Positions 1-5,482 of a stretch of 7,597 nt of DNA are shown here, piece by piece. The position numbers and the translations under genes were made by a program. The DNA lies in NCBI GenBank assembly GCA_023427575.1, contig JAEZAY010000429.1, positions 1 through 7,597 of the forward strand, read 5' to 3'. The notes under the pieces were generated by a model. The model was given only the letters and a program-made list of their open reading frames with translations. It was not told where the DNA came from and searched no databases. The DNA comes from Bacteroidota bacterium (GTDB taxonomy: Bacteria > Bacteroidota > Bacteroidia > Chitinophagales > Chitinophagaceae). Position 1 is the stretch's first letter. Every line of letters starts with the position of its first letter.

Positions 1-178
1 GGTGTAATTCATTGATCAGTTCGCCTTCCACATTGCTTTGAAAATAGGAAAATTGAATCTGTGGAAACATACTGCAAATCGATTCGTAAAACTGATCGAA
101 AGACATGCTTCCATAAATATCCACTTCCCTTTTTCCAAGGAGGTTCAGGTTAGGTCCGTTTATGATGGCGATTTTCAT
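1..178 (-). CDS. aroQ: 3-dehydroquinate dehydratase, type II (partial, C-terminus outside window)
   Basis: Type II dehydroquinase converts 3-dehydroquinate to 3-dehydroshikimate in the cytoplasmic shikimate pathway. I translated the minus strand from the ATG at 178 and read 59 residues before the window ends. The N-terminus carries the family signature NGPNLNLLGKRE at residues 7-18, followed by DIYG. R17 and Y22 match the active-loop Arg and the catalytic Tyr of the family, and an FQSNVEGELI segment near residues 47-56 matches the conserved QSNxEGELI motif. The catalytic His region lies outside the window. The gene starts 62 nt after the carA stop on the same strand, so cotranscription with carA is likely. 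A GGAG lies about 10 nt before the ATG, a weak Shine-Dalgarno at best. Identity is secure; completeness cannot be judged. Confidence 0.93.
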   Translation of the reverse strand, partial: MKIAIINGPNLNLLGKREVDIYGSMSFDQFYESICSMFPQIQFSYFQSNVEGELINELH

Positions 179-240
179 TCTTTTTTACTCCGGCCCTTAT
201 GAATTAAAGGAATAAAAAAATCTTCATTCATTCTTTATGA

Positions 241-1344
241 TCATTTGTTTTTGATCAGGTTAATAAAATCATCAAACAAATATCTTGAATCATGAGGTCC
301 GGGAGTGCTTTCCGGATGATACTGGACGGAAAATGCCGGCCGATCTTTTAACCGGATTCCTTCAATAGAATCGTCGTTCAGGTTTACATGGGTGATCTCC
401 ACGTTCGGCGCGGCCTTAACCGATTCAGGATCCACACCAAATCCGTGATTCTGGGTGGTAATTTCACAACGGCCGGTCAACAGGTTTTTAACGGGATGAT
501 TCAGCCCCCGATGTCCATGATGCATTTTAAAGGTCGAAATTCCATTGGCCAGGGCCAGCAACTGGTGGCCGAGGCAAATCCCAAATGTGGGTTTATTTTC
601 TTTCAACAGATCTTTTACGGTATCCACGGCATATTGCATGGAGGCCGGGTCGCCGGGGCCATTTGAAATGAAGTATCCGCTGGGATCAAATTCTTTCAGT
701 TCTTCGGCGGTGGTTTTTGCGGGAAACACTTTTACAAAAGCGCCTCTTTCTACCATACAGTCGAGAATATGTTGTTTGGTTCCATAATCCAGAACCGCAA
801 TGCGAATTTCGGAATCTTTATTTCCCACTGTATATGGCTGTTTAGTGCTAACCACGCTGGCCAATTCCAGGCCGGCCATATCAGGAACCTGCTCCAATTG
901 TTTTTTCAACTCATCCAGATCCAGGATCTCGGATGAAATAATGCAATTCATGGCTCCCTTCTCACGCACATGCGTTACCAGTGCGCGGGTATCTACACCT
1001 TCAATACAAACGGTATTATTGGCAATCAGATAATCTTCTACAGATCCCTGGGCCATTTTCCGGCTGTACTGATCTTCCAGATTCCGGCAGATCAGTCCTT
1101 TGATTTTAATGAAATCAGATTCCACTTCATCATCCTTCACTCCATAATTACCAATGTGAACACTGTTCATGATCACGATCTGGCCATAATAGCTTGGATC
1201 GGTAAATACTTCCTGGTATCCGGTCATGCCGGTGGTGAAGCAAAGTTCACCGGCGGTAGTTCCGATTTTACCAAAAGCCTTGCCATGGTGAACGGTACCA
1301 TCGGCCAAAAGTAGAATTGCAGGTTTCTGTTTGTATGTTGACAT
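241..1344 (-). CDS. carA: Carbamoyl-phosphate synthase small (glutaminase) subunit
   Basis: The 367-residue protein is the glutamine amidotransferase subunit of carbamoyl-phosphate synthase. It releases ammonia from glutamine for the large subunit CarB, feeding pyrimidine and arginine synthesis in the cytoplasm. Residues 8 to about 150 form the CarA N-terminal domain (AGELCFTTGMTGYQE at 31-45). Residues about 180-365 form a class I glutamine amidotransferase: the SNGPGDP oxyanion loop at 227-233, nucleophile C257 in GICLGHQ, and H343/E345 in QYHPES complete the Cys-His-Glu triad. Length is close to E. coli CarA (about 380 aa). ATG at 1344 was chosen because the conserved domain begins a few residues later. 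carB is not in the window. The gene lies about 97 nt downstream of the terminator that ends the ribosomal block, so it needs either its own promoter (none convincing seen) or readthrough. aroQ follows on the same strand. Confidence 0.97.
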   Translation of the reverse strand: MSTYKQKPAILLLADGTVHHGKAFGKIGTTAGELCFTTGMTGYQEVFTDPSYYGQIVIMNSVHIGNYGVKDDEVESDFIKIKGLICRNLEDQYSRKMAQGSVEDYLIANNTVCIEGVDTRALVTHVREKGAMNCIISSEILDLDELKKQLEQVPDMAGLELASVVSTKQPYTVGNKDSEIRIAVLDYGTKQHILDCMVERGAFVKVFPAKTTAEELKEFDPSGYFISNGPGDPASMQYAVDTVKDLLKENKPTFGICLGHQLLALANGISTFKMHHGHRGLNHPVKNLLTGRCEITTQNHGFGVDPESVKAAPNVEITHVNLNDDSIEGIRLKDRPAFSVQYHPESTPGPHDSRYLFDDFINLIKNK

Positions 1345-1440
1345 CTTTCAGCGCAAAATTTTGCAAATTAAACCAATAAATCAATGCGGTGAATCATAAA
1401 ATTCAGGTTTTTCCAAACTGACCTGGTAAAGGGGCAGATC

Positions 1441-1470
1441 AAAAAAAAGCAGGACCCGGGGTCCTGCTTT
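1441..1470 (-). terminator. Intrinsic terminator after rplQ
   Basis: Read on the minus strand, a perfect 10-bp stem (AAAGCAGGAC at 1446-1455 pairing with GTCCTGCTTT at 1461-1470) closes a 5-nt loop and runs into eight consecutive T residues (1448-1441). It lies 21 nt after the rplQ stop codon. On the plus strand the hairpin is not followed by a T run, so it is directional. It marks the 3' end of the infA-rplQ transcription unit and separates it from carA. This is the strongest terminator in the window. Confidence 0.92.
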
Positions 1471-1491
1471 AGAAAATATCGGTCAAACCAA

Positions 1492-2010
1492 TTATTCTGC
1501 TTTTGGCTCTTCTGCCGCCGGAGTTTCCTCTTTAGCAGGGGCAGCCTGATTTTCAGTCGCCGTTTCTGCAGCAGCCGCTTTTTTAGTGCTTCTTCCGCGA
1601 CGGGTTCTTTTCGCCGGTTCTTTCGCTTCTCCGATTCCCTTACCGTAAACAGTATTGAAATCTACCAGTTCAATCAAAGCTGTTTCGGCATTATCCCCTT
1701 TACGGGCGCCCAGCTTAATGATCCGGGTATAACCACCAGGACGGCCACCCACTTTTTCCGCTACCGTGCTGAACAGTTCAGCCACAACTTCTTTATCCTG
1801 AAGATAGCTGAATACCGTACGGCGCTGATGCGTGGTGTTTTCCTTCCCTTTGGTGATCAGGGGCTCTACATAAGTACGAAGCGCTTTCGCCTTCGCCAGT
1901 GTAGTTACGATTCGCTTATGGGTGATCAGCTGACAGGCCAGGTTGCTTAATAACGCTTTCCTGTGCGAGGCCGTTCTGCCCAGATTGTTGATTTTGTCTC
2001 CGTGACGCAT
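1492..2010 (-). CDS. rplQ: 50S ribosomal protein L17 (bL17) with C-terminal extension
   Basis: L17 is a large-subunit protein near the peptide exit tunnel. The N-terminus [20 protein letters not shown] and the [10 protein letters not shown] segment at 88-96 are diagnostic. The globular core ends near residue 120 with ALIELVDFN. Beyond it is a tail of about 50 residues: first basic ([14 protein letters not shown]), then Ala/Glu/Pro-rich and acidic to the end. At 172 residues the protein is well above the roughly 120-127 usual in Proteobacteria and Firmicutes; such low-complexity tails are, from general knowledge, common on L17 of Bacteroidota. It is the last gene before the terminator at 1441-1470 and follows rpoA by 116 nt. 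The ATG at 2010 matches the universal N-terminus. The upstream sequence is A-rich with no Shine-Dalgarno. Confidence 0.97.
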   Translation of the reverse strand: MRHGDKINNLGRTASHRKALLSNLACQLITHKRIVTTLAKAKALRTYVEPLITKGKENTTHQRRTVFSYLQDKEVVAELFSTVAEKVGGRPGGYTRIIKLGARKGDNAETALIELVDFNTVYGKGIGEAKEPAKRTRRGRSTKKAAAAETATENQAAPAKEETPAAEEPKAE

Positions 2011-2126
2011 GACTTTTGTTTTTAAAGCTGTACCGGGTCAGGAATTACAGCCGTGAGATTAATTTTGAAATTCTGAAACCGGAATCCGGCAATTCAGCTT
2101 TTCAGCTTTGCAGTATTGCAAATTAT
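2011..2126 (-). promoter_or_regulatory. rpoA-rplQ spacer with three hairpins
   Basis: Three inverted repeats fill this 116-nt spacer. Just after the rpoA stop, TTTGCA (2107-2112) pairs with TGCAAA (2117-2122) across a 4-nt loop. Next, CTGAA/TTCAG (2073-2077 with 2093-2097) encloses an inner CCGG/CCGG stem. Finally, 17 nt before the rplQ ATG, GCTGTA (2027-2032) pairs with TACAGC (2046-2051) around a 13-nt loop that may add a CC/GG pair. An 8-nt tandem repeat, TTCAGCTT, sits at 2093-2108. None is followed by a U run on the minus strand, so these look like mRNA processing, stability or translation-control structures rather than terminators. Function is inferred; only the repeats are seen. Confidence 0.45.
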
Positions 2127-3128
2127 TTACAGTTCTTCTTTATCCAATCCCAGTTTGCTGAGGTCCATTCCAAAATGAAGTCCTCTTTCAGCCAGTACCT
2201 GCTCAATTTCAGCAAGCGATTTCTGACCAAAGTTCCGGAATTTCATCAGGTCTTCCTGCTCATACTGAACCAGTTCACTCAGTGAATTGATCTTTGCAGC
2301 TTTCAGGCAGTTAAAAGCCCGAACGGAAAGATCCAGATCTTCGAGTGGTGTTTTCAATACCTTTCTCAGCTGCAGCATTTGTTCATCCACCACATCTTCT
2401 TTCTTGTCTTCCTTATTGTCGAAAGTGATGTTTTCGTCGGTAATGATCATCAGGTGCTGAATCAGGATCCGGCTGGCCTGTTTAACGGCTTCTTCGGGAT
2501 GAATCGTTCCATCGGTATTCACATCCATGATCAGCTTTTCGTAGTCGGTACGTTGTTCAACCCGGGTATTTTCGATTGCGTACTTTACATTTTTGATCGG
2601 AGTGAAAATGGAATCGGTAGGGATGTAGCCAAATGGCGCATCCTTTATTTTATTATCTTCAGCCGGTACATAACCGCGACCTTTAGAAACCGTAATTTCA
2701 ATGTCCAGTTTCGCGGAAGGATCCAGCGTGCAGATCAGGAGATCCGGATTCATGATCTCGAAGCTTTGTGTAGCATCGCCGATCATTCCTGCGGTAAACT
2801 CACTTTTGTTTTTAATACTTAAGGTGATCTTTTCCTGACCTACTTCATGATCAATCGTCTTCTTGAAACGAACCTGCTTTAAGTTCAGGATGATCTCAAC
2901 AACATCTTCAGAGATACCTTTGATAGTAGCGAACTCATGATCCACCCCTTCAATACGCACTCCAATGATTGCATGCCCCTCCAAAGAACTCAGCAACACT
3001 CTGCGCAAAGCGTTTCCAATCGTAACGCCAAATCCAGGCTCCAGCGGACGAAACTCAAACTGAGCTTCAAATTCCGTAGCCTTTTGCAGGATAATTTTTT
3101 CTGGTTTTTGGAAATTTAATATGGCCAT
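2127..3128 (-). CDS. rpoA: DNA-directed RNA polymerase subunit alpha
   Basis: The 333-residue protein is the alpha subunit; its dimer scaffolds RNA polymerase assembly and its C-terminal domain contacts DNA and activators. Residues 1 to about 235 are the N-terminal dimerisation domain (PGFGVTIGNALRRVLLSSLEG at 31-51, RGYVPAE at 151-157). An acidic/basic linker (KEDKKEDVVDE) spans about 239-249. Residues about 253-320 are the alpha-CTD, with R270, N273 and C274 in SVRAFNCL and G301, K303 and S304 in RNFGQKSL at the positions of the E. coli DNA-contacting residues. Length is normal for the family. It lies between rpsD (84 nt upstream) and rplQ (116 nt downstream), the classical alpha-operon order. 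The start context is A/T-rich without a Shine-Dalgarno. Confidence 0.98.
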   Translation of the reverse strand: MAILNFQKPEKIILQKATEFEAQFEFRPLEPGFGVTIGNALRRVLLSSLEGHAIIGVRIEGVDHEFATIKGISEDVVEIILNLKQVRFKKTIDHEVGQEKITLSIKNKSEFTAGMIGDATQSFEIMNPDLLICTLDPSAKLDIEITVSKGRGYVPAEDNKIKDAPFGYIPTDSIFTPIKNVKYAIENTRVEQRTDYEKLIMDVNTDGTIHPEEAVKQASRILIQHLMIITDENITFDNKEDKKEDVVDEQMLQLRKVLKTPLEDLDLSVRAFNCLKAAKINSLSELVQYEQEDLMKFRNFGQKSLAEIEQVLAERGLHFGMDLSKLGLDKEEL

Positions 3129-3180
3129 ATTTATTGTATGATTTTTCTTTAGTTAATATCAGCAAACAGTAAACTGGTAA

Positions 3181-3202
3181 CCCGAACGGATCGCCGTTCA
3201 GG
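3181..3202 (-). promoter_or_regulatory. Hairpin in the rpsD-rpoA spacer
   Basis: GAACGG (3184-3189) and CCGTTC (3194-3199) form a perfect 6-bp stem with a 4-nt loop. Outer CC/GG pairs (3181-3182 with 3201-3202) extend it past one mismatch. It begins 10 nt after the rpsD stop and lies about 52 nt before the rpoA start. No U run follows on the minus strand, so it is not an intrinsic terminator. It could stabilise the rpsD 3' end or mark an RNase processing site; this is inference. Confidence 0.4.
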
Positions 3203-3212
3203 AATTCAGCGA

Positions 3213-3818
3213 TTACTTAGAGTAAAGCTCGACGATCAGTGATTCCTTGATATTCTCAGGAACACTTTCTCTTTCAGGATAGCTCACAAAGGTACCCTTC
3301 ATTTCCGCTTCATTCCAGTCGATCCAGCCAAACTTCTGATTTTTACCTCTGAAAAAGCTGGTGATCGACGTGTTTGACTTATCTTTTTCTTTCAAACTGA
3401 TGATATCGCCGGGTTTTACCTGGTATGAGGGAACATTCACCACTTCGCCATTTACAGTTATATGCTTATGCGAAACCAGCTGACGGGCAGCAGGACGTGA
3501 GGGAGCAATTCCCAAACGGTAAACCAGATTGTCAAGACGTGCTTCCAGCAGGCGGATCAGGTTTTCACCGGTAACGCCTTTCAGCCTTGCCGCTTCTTCA
3601 AATGTTTTACGGAATTGTTTCTCCAGTACACCATAGGTGTATTTCGCTTTTTGTTTTTCTTTCAGCTGGATTGCATATTCGCCCGGTGCTTTACGTTTGC
3701 GGGTGGGGCCATGCTGACCCGGAGGATTGCTGTTTTTGGTAAGATACTTACCGCTACCAAGAATGGGCTCGCCAAAAATGCGGCAAATCCTGGTTTTTGG
3801 ACCTGTGTAACGTGCCAT
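3213..3818 (-). CDS. rpsD: 30S ribosomal protein S4 (uS4), zinc-free form
   Basis: S4 is a primary 16S rRNA-binding protein that nucleates assembly of the 30S body. In E. coli and Bacillus it also represses its own expression by binding mRNA. The 201-residue protein opens with [17 protein letters not shown]. It carries the S4 RNA-binding domain at about 94-155, with the motif [20 protein letters not shown] at 94-113 followed by [11 protein letters not shown]. Only one cysteine (C12) remains where zinc-binding S4 proteins have four near the N-terminus, so this is a C-minus form. Length is normal (about 200-206). The ATG at 3818 gives the universal N-terminus. The 212-nt upstream spacer is unusually long and rich in repeats, which could suit autoregulation. 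rpoA follows after 84 nt. Confidence 0.97.
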   Translation of the reverse strand: MARYTGPKTRICRIFGEPILGSGKYLTKNSNPPGQHGPTRKRKAPGEYAIQLKEKQKAKYTYGVLEKQFRKTFEEAARLKGVTGENLIRLLEARLDNLVYRLGIAPSRPAARQLVSHKHITVNGEVVNVPSYQVKPGDIISLKEKDKSNTSITSFFRGKNQKFGWIDWNEAEMKGTFVSYPERESVPENIKESLIVELYSK

Positions 3819-4030
3819 GTTTTAATTTTCGATTTTTTAGGTTCGGCCTGTGATCAGTAAAAATCTTAAAAATCAATCACAAACCCTTTTAAATGAATTT
3901 CAGATCTGTTGCGGATCTCTCCTGCATGACGCTGAAATCTGTAAAGAACTATAATAAGCAAAGATTCCAGACCTGCGCGCAGAATATACTGATACATTCT
4001 GAACCCGCCGATCTGAAATCTGCCTAATGT
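3819..4030 (-). promoter_or_regulatory. 212-nt structured leader between rpsK and rpsD
   Basis: No gene is seen here, but several repeats are. ATTTCAGATC (3897-3906) and GATCTGAAAT (4010-4019) are a perfect 10-bp inverted repeat about 100 nt apart. A second copy of CTGAAATCTG (3932-3941, identical to 4013-4022) could pair with the same arm through 7-8 bp, so two stems compete. A small stem AGATC/GATCT lies across 3903-3919, and CTGCGCGCAG at 3973-3982 is a 10-nt palindrome. An AATCTTTG (3966-3959, minus) resembles a Bacteroidetes -7 box, but no matching upstream TTG element was found. The region reads most simply as a leader with alternative folds ahead of rpsD; function is inferred. Confidence 0.45.
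4012..4024 (-). repeat. GGCAGATTT(G)CAGA spacer repeat, copy in rpsK-rpsD
   Basis: On the minus strand this reads GGCAGATTTCAGA, starting 6 nt after the rpsK stop. It matches, apart from one inserted G, the element at 5021-5034 in the rpmJ-rpsM spacer. It overlaps one arm of the long inverted repeat in this spacer. Confidence 0.4.
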
Positions 4031-4432
4031 TTATACTCTTCTCTTCTTCGGAGGTCTGCAACCATTGTGAGGAAGAGGAGTAATATCTTTAATCATTACC
4101 ACTTCAATACCGGAGTTTGCCAAAGCCCGGATGGAGCTTTCGCGACCGGCGCCGGGGCCTTTCACATAAACGTCTACACGCTTAACACCGGCATCCACTG
4201 CTGTTTTGGCTGCATCGGAAGCTGCCATCTGAGCTGCATAGGGAGTGTTCTTTTTAGAACCCTTAAAACCCATTTTGCCGGCGCTGCTCCAGGAAATAAC
4301 CTGGCCGCTTTTGTTGGTAATACTGATAATCAGGTTGTTGAAACTGGCGCTTACGTGAGCATCACCATAAGCATCCACTTTTACTATTCGTTTTTTTGCA
4401 GCCGCTTTCGCGCTGGCTTGTGCTTTCGCCAT
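4031..4432 (-). CDS. rpsK: 30S ribosomal protein S11 (uS11)
   Basis: S11 sits on the 30S platform near the E-site mRNA path, next to S18 and S21. The 133-residue protein has a short Ala/Lys-rich N-terminus (1-15). The conserved core includes [13 protein letters not shown] at 28-40, [14 protein letters not shown] at 91-104 and the invariant C-terminal [18 protein letters not shown] at 116-133. Length is slightly above the usual 127-130 because of the N-terminal tail. Its start at 4432 lies 117 nt after the rpsM stop, and that spacer holds a terminator-like hairpin 38 nt before this start codon. The long spacer before rpsD follows. No Shine-Dalgarno is visible; the context ACTTAATT precedes the ATG. 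Confidence 0.97.
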   Translation of the reverse strand: MAKAQASAKAAAKKRIVKVDAYGDAHVSASFNNLIISITNKSGQVISWSSAGKMGFKGSKKNTPYAAQMAASDAAKTAVDAGVKRVDVYVKGPGAGRESSIRALANSGIEVVMIKDITPLPHNGCRPPKKRRV

Positions 4433-4470
4433 AATTAAGTTCTGTTGGAGGTAATCAATATGTGTTTATG

Positions 4471-4496
4471 AAAAAACCCGTTTGATAAAAAACGGG
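4471..4496 (-). terminator. Terminator-like hairpin inside the operon, between rpsM and rpsK
   Basis: Read on the minus strand, CCCGTTT (4496-4490) pairs with AAACGGG (4483-4477) as a perfect 7-bp stem with a 6-nt loop, followed directly by six T residues (4476-4471). This has the layout of an intrinsic terminator, but it lies between two genes that normally share a transcript. No promoter-like sequence is visible in the 38 nt from here to the rpsK ATG, so rpsK to rplQ would depend on readthrough. It may be an attenuator or a partial terminator. The structure is seen; the activity is inferred. Confidence 0.6.
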
Positions 4497-4510
4497 GTAC
4501 CAGCCCTCCT

Positions 4511-4539
4511 TTCGGAACAATCCGAAGATCCGGCGCCGG
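4511..4539 (-). promoter_or_regulatory. Hairpin and GC palindrome just after rpsM
   Basis: TTCGGA (4511-4516) and TCCGAA (4521-4526) make a perfect 6-bp stem with a 4-nt loop. Next to it, CCGGCGCCGG (4530-4539) is a 10-nt perfect palindrome about 10 nt after the rpsM stop. Both precede the terminator-like hairpin at 4471-4496 on the transcript. A GGG in the following AGGAGGG could compete for the CCC of that hairpin (GGG-CTGGTA-CCC), but this alternative pairing is weak. Confidence 0.4.
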
Positions 4540-4549
4540 CAACTTATTT

Positions 4550-4930
4550 CTATTTCTTCGGTGCCTTTTTCTTACCGGCAACTGTCTTCCGTTTTCCTTT
4601 ACGGGTACGACTGTTGGTGCGGGTACGCTGACCACGAACAGGAAGTCCGCGGCGATGGCGCAAACCACGATAGCAGGCGATATCCAGTAAACGTTTAATG
4701 CTCATCTGAGTTTCAGAACGTAACTGACCTTCTACTTTAAATTCATTGGTAATGGTTGTACGAATTGCATTCAGCTCATCATCATTCGATTCGTTTACTT
4801 TCTTATCCACAGAAATCCCTGCTTTTTCAAGGATATACTTAGCGGTTGAAAGACCGATCCCATAAATATAGGTCAGGCCAATTTCGCCTCTTTTGTTTTT
4901 TGGTAAGTCTACACCGGCAATACGTGCCAT
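4550..4930 (-). CDS. rpsM: 30S ribosomal protein S13 (uS13)
   Basis: S13 lies in the 30S head, contacts the P-site tRNA and forms bridges to the 50S subunit. The 126-residue protein starts [20 protein letters not shown] and has the helix-turn region [14 protein letters not shown] at 21-34. The conserved block [20 protein letters not shown] spans 89-108, and a Lys-rich tail ends at 126. Length is normal (118-126). The start at 4930 gives the universal N-terminus. It follows rpmJ by 121 nt, a spacer containing a strong imperfect hairpin 27 nt before the ATG. In E. coli the S4 repressor site of the alpha operon lies just before rpsM, so this leader is a natural place to look for control. rpsK follows after a structured spacer. 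Confidence 0.97.
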   Translation of the reverse strand: MARIAGVDLPKNKRGEIGLTYIYGIGLSTAKYILEKAGISVDKKVNESNDDELNAIRTTITNEFKVEGQLRSETQMSIKRLLDIACYRGLRHRRGLPVRGQRTRTNSRTRKGKRKTVAGKKKAPKK

Positions 4931-4957
4931 AATTCTGATTTAGTTTTTGTTTTTAGA

Positions 4958-4995
4958 TTTTAGCCTGAGCCGGCCCTGCCAATTCTCAGCTAAAA
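4958..4995 (-). promoter_or_regulatory. Leader hairpin 27 nt upstream of rpsM
   Basis: TTTTAGC (4958-4964) pairs with GCTAAAA (4989-4995), and after a single bulged base (4965) TGAG (4966-4969) pairs with CTCA (4985-4988), giving 11 bp. A 15-nt apical part can form a further GGC/GCC mini-stem (4972-4974 with 4978-4980). No U run follows on the minus strand, so it is not a terminator. Its position near the ribosome landing site makes translational control of rpsM a reasonable hypothesis; the S4-alpha leader of E. coli occupies the same place, but I see no proof of homology. Confidence 0.5.
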
Positions 4996-5020
4996 GCTTT
5001 TTTATACCAACCGCTGATAG

Positions 5021-5034
5021 TCTGCAAATCTGCC
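5021..5034 (-). repeat. GGCAGATTT(G)CAGA spacer repeat, copy in rpmJ-rpsM
   Basis: On the minus strand this reads GGCAGATTTGCAGA, starting 17 nt after the rpmJ stop. It differs by one inserted G from the copy at 4012-4024 in the rpsK-rpsD spacer. Confidence 0.4.
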
Positions 5035-5051
5035 ACCGACATCAAAAGGGA

Positions 5052-5168
5052 TTATCCCTGTCTTTGCTTAAAGCGGGGGTTCTTCTTGTTTATCACAAAT
5101 AATACGCCCTTACGACGAACGATTTTGCAATCTGCGCTTCTTTTTTTAATGGATGCTCTGACTTTCAT
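5052..5168 (-). CDS. rpmJ: 50S ribosomal protein L36 (bL36), zinc-free form
   Basis: L36 is the smallest 50S protein and helps fold the 23S rRNA near the factor-binding side. The 38-residue protein reads [20 protein letters not shown], then [18 protein letters not shown], matching the family end to end. The ATG at 5168 was chosen over an in-frame ATG at 5243 because the latter would add 25 residues foreign to the family and overlap infA. The zinc-binding set of C-plus L36 (Cys11, Cys14, Cys27, His33) is reduced to C14; the other positions are S, N and F. It is therefore a C-minus paralogue that needs no zinc. It starts 34 nt after the infA stop and lies 121 nt before rpsM. The context before the ATG is A-rich (AAACAAGAACAA). 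Confidence 0.96.
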   Translation of the reverse strand: MKVRASIKKRSADCKIVRRKGVLFVINKKNPRFKQRQG

Positions 5169-5202
5169 TTGTTCTTGTTTGTGCAATTGGTTTTTGCCAA
5201 TG

Positions 5203-5421
5203 CTATTTATACCTGAAAATGATTCTGCCTCTTGATAAATCATACGGGCTCATCTCCACCCCTACTTTATCGCCGGGAAGTATCCGGATATAATTCATCC
5301 GCATCTTTCCCGATATGGTCGCTATTATCTCATGCCCGTTCTCCAGTTTAACCTTGAACATCGCATTTGATAATGCTTCCAAAATAGTTCCATCCTGTTT
5401 AATTAAAGGTTGTTTGCCCAT
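5203..5421 (-). CDS. infA: Translation initiation factor IF-1
   Basis: IF-1 binds the 30S A site and works with IF-2 and IF-3 to select the initiator tRNA. The 72-residue protein is a single S1-like OB fold: [20 protein letters not shown] at 10-29, the [22 protein letters not shown] segment at about 30-51, and [10 protein letters not shown] at the end. Length equals the family norm (72). The ATG at 5421 was chosen over an in-frame ATG at 5493: the extra 24 residues do not belong to the family, and a promoter-like element at 5439-5446 lies inside them. It is the first gene of the alpha-type block. Upstream on the same strand is an unrelated small gene 182 nt away rather than secY or map. Confidence 0.97.
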   Translation of the reverse strand: MGKQPLIKQDGTILEALSNAMFKVKLENGHEIIATISGKMRMNYIRILPGDKVGVEMSPYDLSRGRIIFRYK

Positions 5422-5438
5422 ACACTTTTTAGGAGGCG

Positions 5439-5469
5439 CAAAGATAGGATTATCAGGCGGAAATATAAA
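5439..5469 (-). promoter_or_regulatory. infA: Candidate Bacteroidetes-type promoter for infA operon
   Basis: On the minus strand TATCTTTG (5446-5439) matches the Bacteroidetes -7 consensus TAnnTTTG at all fixed positions. A TTTA (5469-5466) lies 19 nt upstream, one base from the TTTG -33 element at the usual spacing. Transcription would begin near 5432-5435, leaving a leader of only about 11-14 nt before the infA ATG at 5421. It is the best promoter match I found in the window and sits where a promoter is expected. Confidence 0.6.
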
Positions 5470-5482
5470 ATAAATGAAAGTT

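Noticed and set aside
206..240. T7 run in the carA-aroQ spacer as a terminator
   Set aside because: No stable stem precedes the T run on the minus strand; only an ATTC/GAAT-type weak repeat is present.
388..666. Plus-strand open frames within carA, and similar ones opposite rpsK (4067-4438) and hmgA (6177-6653)
   Set aside because: They lie antisense to well-supported genes, show no recognisable domain and have the uneven composition of shadow frames.
1364..1371. TTAATTTG on the minus strand as a carA promoter -7 box
   Set aside because: One mismatch to TAnnTTTG and no TTG element 17-23 nt upstream.
3959..3966. AATCTTTG on the minus strand as an internal promoter for rpsD
   Set aside because: One mismatch in the TA pair and no TTG at a usable distance upstream.
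3819..4030. Small hidden gene or tRNA in the rpsK-rpsD spacer
   Set aside because: No open frame with a protein-like sequence and no tRNA arms (no TTCGANNC-type T loop with matching acceptor stem) were found on either strand.
4435..4668. Minus-strand 77-codon frame overlapping rpsM's end and the rpsM-rpsK spacer
   Set aside because: It is out of frame with rpsM, its sequence is the read of the basic rpsM tail in another frame, and it crosses the terminator-like hairpin.
5169..5243. Longer rpmJ from an in-frame ATG at 5243 (63 aa)
   Set aside because: It would overlap the 3' end of infA and add 25 residues unknown in L36; the 38-aa form matches L36 end to end.
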